11,037 nucleotides of DNA, from NCBI GenBank assembly GCA_902803155.1, contig CADCOU010000327.1, forward strand, positions 1-11,037. Reading direction: 5' to 3'. The DNA is from an uncultured Lachnospiraceae bacterium. Lineage in GTDB: Bacteria; Bacillota; Clostridia; Lachnospirales; Lachnospiraceae. The position numbers and the translations under genes were made by a program. Of this stretch, positions 6,284 to 11,037 are shown piece after piece; the stretch's first letter is position 1; the number at the start of each line of letters is the position of its first letter. Under the pieces are notes generated by a model. It was given only the letters and a program-made list of their open reading frames with translations. It ran no database searches and was not told the DNA's origin.

Positions 6284-8308
6284 TTAATATTTAAATACCG
6301 CTATACCGTAAGGCGGAAGGTCAAAGGCAAAGGAATACGGCTTGCCGTCGCATTCGCTCTCAACCGCGTTATACGTCACCGGATGCGGCGTCCCGTGCCC
6401 GCCGAAACGCTCCTCATCTCCGTCAAGGACCAGGCGGTATCTGCACTGCTTTGTACAGCCGACCCTGTAATCCGGTCTTGCCATAGGAGTGAAGTTGATG
6501 ACAAACAGGAGGTTGCTCTTCCCGTCCGTGCTGTGGCGCAGGAAGCTGTAGATGCTGCGGTCTGCGTCATCAGCGTTGATCCACTCGAATCCGCCCGGCC
6601 CGCAGTCGTTCTCATACATGGCGGGCGTTGCCCGGTACAGGTGCAGCAGCTCCGCCACGAAGTCCTGCGTCTGCCTGTGCTTTGTCTCATCCAGCAGGTA
6701 CCAGTCGAGTTCGCGGTCCTCCGACCATTCTCTCTCCTGTGCGAATTCCTGTCCCATGAACAGCAGTTTCTTGCCCGGATGGCCGAACATGAACGTGTAA
6801 CCTGCTTTCAGGTTCGCGAATTTGTCATCGTACAGTCCCGGCATCTTGTTGATCATGGAGCATTTCAGGTGTACGACCTCATCATGCGACAGCACCAGAC
6901 AGTATTTCTCCGAGTATGCGTAGGTCATCGCAAATGTCATCTTGTTGTGATTGAACTTCCTGAAATACGGATCAAGCTTCATATACTCAAGGAAATCATG
7001 CATCCAGCCCATATTCCATTTCATGGAGAATCCCAGACCGTCATTCTCCGGTCTGTCGGTAACCTTCGGCCACGCGGTGGATTCTTCCGCAATCATCATG
7101 ATACCCGGATGTTTGCCCCTGACAACGGAATTCAGATGCTTGAAGAACTCGATCGCCTCCAGGTTCTTGTTTCCGCCGTACTTGTTCGGGATCCACTCTC
7201 CGTCACGGCGGCCGTAGTCCAGATACAGGATCGATGCAACGGCGTCCACGCGAAGTCCGTCAATATGGAACTGTTCGATCCAGAACAGCGCATTGCCGAT
7301 CAGGAAATTCTTGACTTCGCTCTTTCCGAAATCAAAGACCTTGGTCCCCCAGTCCGGATGCTCGCCTTTCCGCGGATCTGCATATTCATAGCAGGCTCCT
7401 CCGTCAAAGTCCGCAAGTCCGTGCGCGTCTTTCGGAAAATGTGCAGGTACCCAGTCCAGGATTACGCCGATGTTGTGACGGTGCAGGTAATTCACCATAT
7501 ACGCGAAGTCTTCCGGAGTTCCGTAGCGGCTCGTCGGAGCATAATAGCCGGTTACCTGGTATCCCCATGAGCCGTCAAACGGGTGCTCGGCGATTCCCAT
7601 CAGTTCAATATGCGTATAGCCCATTTTCTTCAGATAGTCCGTTATGGAATGGGCGAAATAACGGTAATTGTAGAAGCCGTCTTCATTATCTCCGTGCGGA
7701 TGCCGCATCCAGCTTCCGATATGGCACTCATAGATGGAGATCGCGGAAGTGTCCTGTACAAAGGAGCTCCGCTTCTTCATCCAGGTTCCGTCCGACCATT
7801 TGATCGTAGAGATGTCTGCGATTACGGAAGCGGTTCCCGGCCTCTTCTCGGAGGAGTTTGCATACGGATCCGCCTTGTAGAGCCTTCTTCCGTCCTGTGT
7901 GAAGATCAGGTACTTATACATCTGGCCGATCACGGCTTCCTCAACGAAGCATTCCCAGATCCCGGACGGATCCAGCCGCTCAAGGGCGATGCTGTCTTCG
8001 TTCCATCCGTTGAACTCACCGATCAGGTGTACCGCTGCTGCATGAGGAGCCCATACGGCAAAATGAATGCCTTTCCTTCCATCTTTCATGGACGGATGAG
8101 CGCCAAGCTTGCGGAAGATCTCGTAATGTACGCCCTTGTCATACAGATACTGATCCAGGTCATGGACAAACTCGTATCCTTCGCCGATCGCGGGGACTTC
8201 CGGCGACTCTGTCTTCACTTCTGCTGCTTTTGTCCCTGCAGCTTTCTTCTCCGCTGTCTTTTTTACGGCCGCTTTCCCTGTTGAAGTCTTCTTTGCCGTT
8301 TCACTCAT
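6284..8308 (-). CDS. glgB: 1,4-alpha-glucan (glycogen) branching enzyme GlgB
   Basis: GlgB cuts alpha-1,4-glucan chains and rejoins the fragment by an alpha-1,6 link, making glycogen branches in the cytoplasm. The 674-residue protein has a carbohydrate-binding CBM48 domain (about 60-165, with FAVWAPHAAAVHLIGEFNGW), a GH13 barrel (about 185-560) and a C-terminal beta domain. The catalytic residues are Asp355 (GLRVDAVAS), Glu408 (IAEEST) and Asp476 (SHDEVVH). The ATG at 8308 is chosen because GGAGG lies 6 bases upstream at 8319-8315. Residues 1-35 are an unusual Lys/Ala/Thr-rich tail preceding the catalytic parts. The gene follows the GH13 hydrolase by 58 bases, with no terminator seen, and precedes gdpP by 40. 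The other glycogen genes (glgC, glgD, glgA, glgP) are not in the window. Confidence 0.95.
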   Translation of the reverse strand: MSETAKKTSTGKAAVKKTAEKKAAGTKAAEVKTESPEVPAIGEGYEFVHDLDQYLYDKGVHYEIFRKLGAHPSMKDGRKGIHFAVWAPHAAAVHLIGEFNGWNEDSIALERLDPSGIWECFVEEAVIGQMYKYLIFTQDGRRLYKADPYANSSEKRPGTASVIADISTIKWSDGTWMKKRSSFVQDTSAISIYECHIGSWMRHPHGDNEDGFYNYRYFAHSITDYLKKMGYTHIELMGIAEHPFDGSWGYQVTGYYAPTSRYGTPEDFAYMVNYLHRHNIGVILDWVPAHFPKDAHGLADFDGGACYEYADPRKGEHPDWGTKVFDFGKSEVKNFLIGNALFWIEQFHIDGLRVDAVASILYLDYGRRDGEWIPNKYGGNKNLEAIEFFKHLNSVVRGKHPGIMMIAEESTAWPKVTDRPENDGLGFSMKWNMGWMHDFLEYMKLDPYFRKFNHNKMTFAMTYAYSEKYCLVLSHDEVVHLKCSMINKMPGLYDDKFANLKAGYTFMFGHPGKKLLFMGQEFAQEREWSEDRELDWYLLDETKHRQTQDFVAELLHLYRATPAMYENDCGPGGFEWINADDADRSIYSFLRHSTDGKSNLLFVINFTPMARPDYRVGCTKQCRYRLVLDGDEERFGGHGTPHPVTYNAVESECDGKPYSFAFDLPPYGIAVFKY

Positions 8309-8366
8309 GGCTCTCCTCCATCCTGTGCGCAGTGCACATGTTCCATCCGTTACTGTAGTTCCGTTT

Positions 8367-9716
8367 TCATCCGATCCGGTACAGGCCGCAGCCGCATGCG
8401 TCAAGTTCTGTGTGCAGCTGCCCCGATTCCGGAAGAATCTTCTTTCCTGTCAGCAGGTCTGTGATCTCCTGTGTTTCAAACGGAAGCCGTATCCAGACTT
8501 CCGAGGCATTTTCATCATTGTTGACCGCTGTTATGACGGCCGATCCATCCAGGATCCTCGCAAACGCATACTGCCTGTTTGTCAAGAGAAGCTCCCGGTA
8601 TCTGCCGAGACCGATCTCCCTGTACTCTGTCCGGATCTGACCAAGTTTCTCCAGGTATTCCTCCAGTCCCGGAACAGGCGGATCTGCCATGATCTGTTCC
8701 AGATCGACATAAGGCCTGAGTGACTCGTCGCCGTTTCTCTTCTCCCCGCGGATCCCCCATTCCGATCCGTAGTAGACGGACGGATCACCGGGAAGTGTAT
8801 ACAGCAGCGTATACAGCGGCTTCAGATGCCGCACGTCGCGGAGCTGACTGACGATCCGGGATACATCATGATTGTCCGCAAAGGAATACAGTACCCTTCC
8901 CCGGTAGATCCCGCCGTTTTCATCAAACTGACGCCGGATCGTATGCGCGATCTCAAAATAGTTGTGGTCATTGTGCCCCGACCACAGCCCCTTATGGAGC
9001 TCATAATTGGTGACCGAGTGGAGCATCGAGTCATTTGCCCAGCGGGCATAATCCCCGTGAATGACTTCTCCCATCAGCCAGAAATCCTCTTTCTCCTGCG
9101 AAGTGACCCATCTGAGCTCTTTCTGGAAATCAAAGTCCAGAACGTCGGCGCAGTCAAGCCGGATCCCGTCTATATCAAATTCACGGATCCAGAAACGGAC
9201 GGTATCAAACAGATAGTCCTTAACTTCCCGGTTCCAGAAGTTCAGATTGACCAGGTCCGCGGCCCCGTGCCAGCTCTCATAGGAGAACCCGTCATTATAA
9301 GCACTGTTCCAGCCGAAGTTGATCCCCCTGTACCAGTCCCTGTACCTGGAATTCTCCCGGTTTTGCCGGATATCCTGAAATGCGAAAAAGCCGCGGCCGG
9401 TATGATTGAACACACCGTCGACCACCACCCGGATACCTGCATCATGGCAGGATGAGACAAATTGTCTGAAGTCTTCATTGTCCCCGAGCCTGCGGTCCAC
9501 CGTGCGGTAATCCGTCGTATCGTAGCCGTGCGCCGCCGACTCAAACAGCGGTCCTATGTAAACCGCTCCTGTACTGAGCGCCTTCAGGTGCGGGATCCAG
9601 TCCTTAAGTTTTCTCAGCCGGTGACGCACCGGCCCTCCCTCATTTACCCTCTCTGCCCCAAGCAGGCCGATCGGATAGATATGATAAAAAATCGTGTTGT
9701 CAAACCATGCTGTCAT
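8367..9716 (-). CDS. GH13 alpha-amylase family glucan hydrolase, intracellular
   Basis: The 449-residue protein is a compact GH13 enzyme that should act on alpha-1,4-glucans or maltodextrins by the retaining mechanism. Conserved regions are DGVFNH (100-105), GIRLDCAD with the nucleophile Asp188, LMGEVIHGD with the acid/base Glu217, and FADNHDVSR with the transition-state stabiliser Asp284. GPLFESAAHGYDTTDY (55-70) shapes the active-site entrance. It starts almost directly at the barrel (WFDNTIFYHIYPIG), lacks a signal peptide and an N-terminal carbohydrate-binding domain, and ends with a short beta domain. The exact substrate (alpha-amylase, maltodextrin glucosidase, or a neopullulanase-like activity) cannot be read from the sequence. 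The ATG at 9716 has AGGGG at 9728-9724, 7 bases upstream. Its neighbour glgB suggests a role in glycogen or maltodextrin turnover. Confidence 0.88.
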   Translation of the reverse strand: MTAWFDNTIFYHIYPIGLLGAERVNEGGPVRHRLRKLKDWIPHLKALSTGAVYIGPLFESAAHGYDTTDYRTVDRRLGDNEDFRQFVSSCHDAGIRVVVDGVFNHTGRGFFAFQDIRQNRENSRYRDWYRGINFGWNSAYNDGFSYESWHGAADLVNLNFWNREVKDYLFDTVRFWIREFDIDGIRLDCADVLDFDFQKELRWVTSQEKEDFWLMGEVIHGDYARWANDSMLHSVTNYELHKGLWSGHNDHNYFEIAHTIRRQFDENGGIYRGRVLYSFADNHDVSRIVSQLRDVRHLKPLYTLLYTLPGDPSVYYGSEWGIRGEKRNGDESLRPYVDLEQIMADPPVPGLEEYLEKLGQIRTEYREIGLGRYRELLLTNRQYAFARILDGSAVITAVNNDENASEVWIRLPFETQEITDLLTGKKILPESGQLHTELDACGCGLYRIG

Positions 9717-9748
9717 GCATGTTCCCCTATCATCTTTTAGATCATTTT

Positions 9749-9777
9749 ATTATACCTTTAAACAAGCGTTTCGACAA
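9749..9777 (-). promoter_or_regulatory. promoter of the GH13-glgB operon, with an operator-like spacer
   Basis: On the minus strand TTGTCG (9777-9772, four of six matches) is followed by a 17-base spacer and a perfect TATAAT (9754-9749). Transcription should begin near 9742, about 25 bases before the ATG. The spacer contains TCGAAACGCTTGTT (9774-9761). Its core matches the AANCGNTT centre of catabolite-responsive and other LacI-family operators, but the flanks do not. Binding there would block RNA polymerase; this is an inference. Confidence 0.72.
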
Positions 9778-9788
9778 GACACAGGGAA

Positions 9789-9814
9789 GCGCCATATCAG
9801 GGCGCCATAACAGG
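9789..9814. repeat. tandem pair of 13-base direct repeats
   Basis: GCGCCATATCAGG (9789-9801) is followed immediately by GCGCCATAACAGG (9802-9814), identical in 12 of 13 positions. The pair also allows a small hairpin, with GCGCC pairing to GGCGC across the junction. It lies upstream of the GH13 promoter's -35 box. Whether it is a binding site or a chance duplication cannot be told. Confidence 0.6.
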
Positions 9815-9822
9815 ATTACAGC

Positions 9823-9892
9823 AAGGTCGGTGCACACCTCTCAGGCTCATTCGACGGCCTGAATAAAGTATGCACCGACCTTTTCCCTTTTT
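9823..9892 (+). terminator. long two-part hairpin followed by a T-rich tract on the plus strand
   Basis: A perfect 12-base stem, AAGGTCGGTGCA (9823-9834) with TGCACCGACCTT (9871-9882), encloses a second 6-base stem, TCAGGC (9841-9846) with GCCTGA (9857-9862). On the plus strand it runs into TTCCCTTTTT, the form of an intrinsic terminator. On the minus strand, where all the genes lie, the 3' side is not T-rich. It may stop transcripts running antisense to the GH13 gene, end an unannotated plus-strand RNA, or simply be a 3' barrier hairpin for the permease operon. Confidence 0.55.
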
Positions 9893-9924
9893 GTCCGGAT
9901 TATGATCTGTTGTTCTGCGCACCT

Positions 9925-9944
9925 CCCCTGACTTACGTCACAGG
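9925..9944 (-). other. small hairpin with a GTAA loop after the permease gene
   Basis: Read on the minus strand, TGAC and GTCA form a short stem around GTAA, a GNRA-type tetraloop, and CCT pairs with GGG beyond one mismatch. It lies 38 bases past the permease stop codon, with no T-tract behind it. An 8-base direct repeat, TTCTGCGC (9913-9920 and 9946-9953), flanks it. It could protect the 3' end of the permease message. Confidence 0.3.
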
Positions 9945-9982
9945 ATTCTGCGCGGTGAAGTTTTGAGCATTATCCCGGTCCG

Positions 9983-10978
9983 TCACCGCTCTTCACGGAA
10001 GTACGGAAGTCCCAGATGAGCCGGCGGCTGGTTCTCCCTCTTCTTACGCATGCTGATGATGATCAGCACGAGGATCGTGACGACAAACGGAGCCATCTTG
10101 TAGATCTCTTTGATGGCCATGTTCGTCCCGGTCGGGATGTAGAGATACAGGATATACAGTCCGCCGAACAGAAGCGAAGCCAGGATGCTGACGTTCGGTC
10201 TCCAGATCGTGAAGATGACCAGTGCGATCGCCAGCCAGCCTCTGTCGCCGAATGCATCGTTGGACCAGACGCCGGATGCATAGTCCATGACGTAGTACAG
10301 ACCGCCGAGTCCCGCGATCATGGAGCCGATGATGGTCGCCCAGTATTTGTAGCGGCCGACGTTGATTCCTGCCGCGTCCGCGGTTGCCGGGTTTTCTCCG
10401 ACTGCCCGAAGCTGCAGGCCTGTCCGTGTACGGTTCAGGACGTACGATGCTGCCAGAGCGATAACGACTGCAACGTAGACCAGGAACCCGTAATTCAGGA
10501 CCAGTTTCCCGAATACGCCAGCCTTTGATGCAAACGGCAGCTTGGCTGCGTAGAACTTATGCGTGATCGACAGCGCGATCGAAGGAACGTCCGAACCGGT
10601 CAGCTTGATCAAAGATCCGCCGAAGAAGTTTCCGAAGCCGACGCCGAAAGTCGTCATGGCAAGACCGGTAACGTTCTGGTTCGCACGAAGCGTAACCGTA
10701 AGGAAACAGTACAGCAGACCCATCAGCGCGGAACCGATCAGGCAGCACAGAAGCGGAATCCCGATCGCGAGAAACGCGTTCGCGTTCTCGTAAGAGCCGA
10801 CCTTCTGCTCATAGAAGAAGGCTCCGATTACGCCCGAGATCGCACCGACATACATAATACCCGGAATACCCAGGTTCAGGTTGCCGCTCTTCTCTGTGAG
10901 CGTCTCGCCCGTAGAACCCAGCAGAAGCGGAGTTGCCTGTGCAACCGCACGTGGAATGAAGGATACAATATCAAACAT
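9983..10978 (-). CDS. ABC transporter permease, NupQ/YufQ type (nucleoside or BMP-family uptake)
   Basis: This 331-residue integral membrane protein is one of the two channel subunits of an importer that works with a BMP-type lipoprotein and an ABC ATPase. Homologues carry purine nucleosides in Firmicutes. The N-terminus has the family signature GETLTEKSGNLNLGIPG (24-40). Several hydrophobic spans follow (about 41-56, 68-96, 101-120, 161-181, 212-232, 248-260, 263-281 and 296-310). The cytoplasmic ATPase-contact loop is probably TGLQLRAVGENPATADAAGI (186-205). The C-terminus is the typical LGLPYFREER. The ATG at 10978 is 3 bases after the preceding permease's stop, with GGAGG 11 bases upstream, so the two are translated as a pair. 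The actual substrate cannot be fixed here, and general sugar transport is an alternative. Confidence 0.88.
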   Translation of the reverse strand: MFDIVSFIPRAVAQATPLLLGSTGETLTEKSGNLNLGIPGIMYVGAISGVIGAFFYEQKVGSYENANAFLAIGIPLLCCLIGSALMGLLYCFLTVTLRANQNVTGLAMTTFGVGFGNFFGGSLIKLTGSDVPSIALSITHKFYAAKLPFASKAGVFGKLVLNYGFLVYVAVVIALAASYVLNRTRTGLQLRAVGENPATADAAGINVGRYKYWATIIGSMIAGLGGLYYVMDYASGVWSNDAFGDRGWLAIALVIFTIWRPNVSILASLLFGGLYILYLYIPTGTNMAIKEIYKMAPFVVTILVLIIISMRKKRENQPPAHLGLPYFREER

Positions 10979-10981
10979 AGC

Positions 10982-11037
10982 TCACTTCGCCTCCTTCCTG
11001 AACACGATCCTGTACTGAATGAAGAACTCACAGCCGA
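10982..11037 (-). CDS. 3' end of the partner ABC permease (NupP/YufP-like, partial)
   Basis: The only frame that stays open from the right edge and stops just before the next gene reads GCEFFIQYRIVFRKEAK and ends at TGA 10984-10982. An aromatic and basic tail of this type fits the C-terminus of a membrane permease. Its position 3 bases before a NupQ-type permease fits the usual NupP-NupQ order. The rest of the gene, and the expected ATPase and lipoprotein genes, lie beyond the window. The assignment rests mainly on context. Confidence 0.65.
   Translation of the reverse strand, partial: GCEFFIQYRIVFRKEAK

Noticed and set aside
6167..7570. A 467-codon open frame on the plus strand, antisense to glgB and the start of gdpP
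   Set aside because: The opposite strand carries full GlgB catalytic motifs. The antisense protein shows no recognisable domain or ribosome binding site and is a by-product of the codon bias of the real gene.
8325..8337. Small palindrome GTGC/GCAC between the GH13 gene and glgB
   Set aside because: A 4-base stem without a T-tract is too weak to be called a terminator or operator.
9838..9846. CTCTCAGGC, reminiscent of a conserved piece of the glycine riboswitch
   Set aside because: The other conserved aptamer segments are not recognisable around it. The bases are better explained as part of the nested hairpin, and no plus-strand gene follows.

Overview
The window looks like a chromosomal segment of a Gram-positive anaerobe in the class Clostridia, most likely Lachnospiraceae. 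The evidence is the gdpP-rplI-dnaB block typical of Firmicutes, a rubrerythrin with the rubredoxin domain first (the 'reverse' form common in clostridia), NupP/NupQ-type ABC permeases, and strong GGAGG-type ribosome binding sites. Coding DNA is moderately GC-rich while the region at the left edge is very AT-rich. Every gene I can support lies on the minus strand, so transcription runs from the right edge to the left.

Right to left: (1) 9983-11037 holds the last 17 codons of one ABC permease and a complete partner permease of the BMP/nucleoside (NupP/NupQ) family. (2) 9717-9982 is an intergenic region with several hairpins, a tandem 13-base repeat and a good promoter for the next gene. (3) 6284-9716 holds an intracellular GH13 alpha-glucan hydrolase and the glycogen branching enzyme GlgB, which carries a Lys/Ala-rich N-terminal tail. 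(4) 1993-6243 is a compact run: gdpP (c-di-AMP phosphodiesterase), rplI (ribosomal protein bL9), dnaB (replicative helicase) and a small GIY-YIG protein. (5) mtnA (methylthioribose-1-phosphate isomerase, 915-2015) overlaps the GIY-YIG gene. (6) A reverse rubrerythrin (263-805) has its own promoter and a clear terminator. (7) A new gene begins at the extreme left (about 13 bases seen), with a near-consensus promoter upstream.

From 9716 to 915 the genes are separated by 58 bases at most or overlap, and I see no terminator between them. The GH13 promoter could therefore feed glgB, gdpP, rplI, dnaB, the GIY-YIG gene and mtnA, although internal promoters cannot be excluded. Functionally the segment joins alpha-glucan metabolism, c-di-AMP turnover, translation, replication and methylthio-nucleoside salvage; peroxide defence is a separate unit.

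This is mostly housekeeping DNA. I found no mobile element, CRISPR array, tRNA, rRNA, defence system or clearly novel system. The points most worth a second look are the glgB-gdpP linkage, the GlgB tail, and a large hairpin whose T-tract faces the strand with no genes. No gene-free stretch exceeds about 270 bases.
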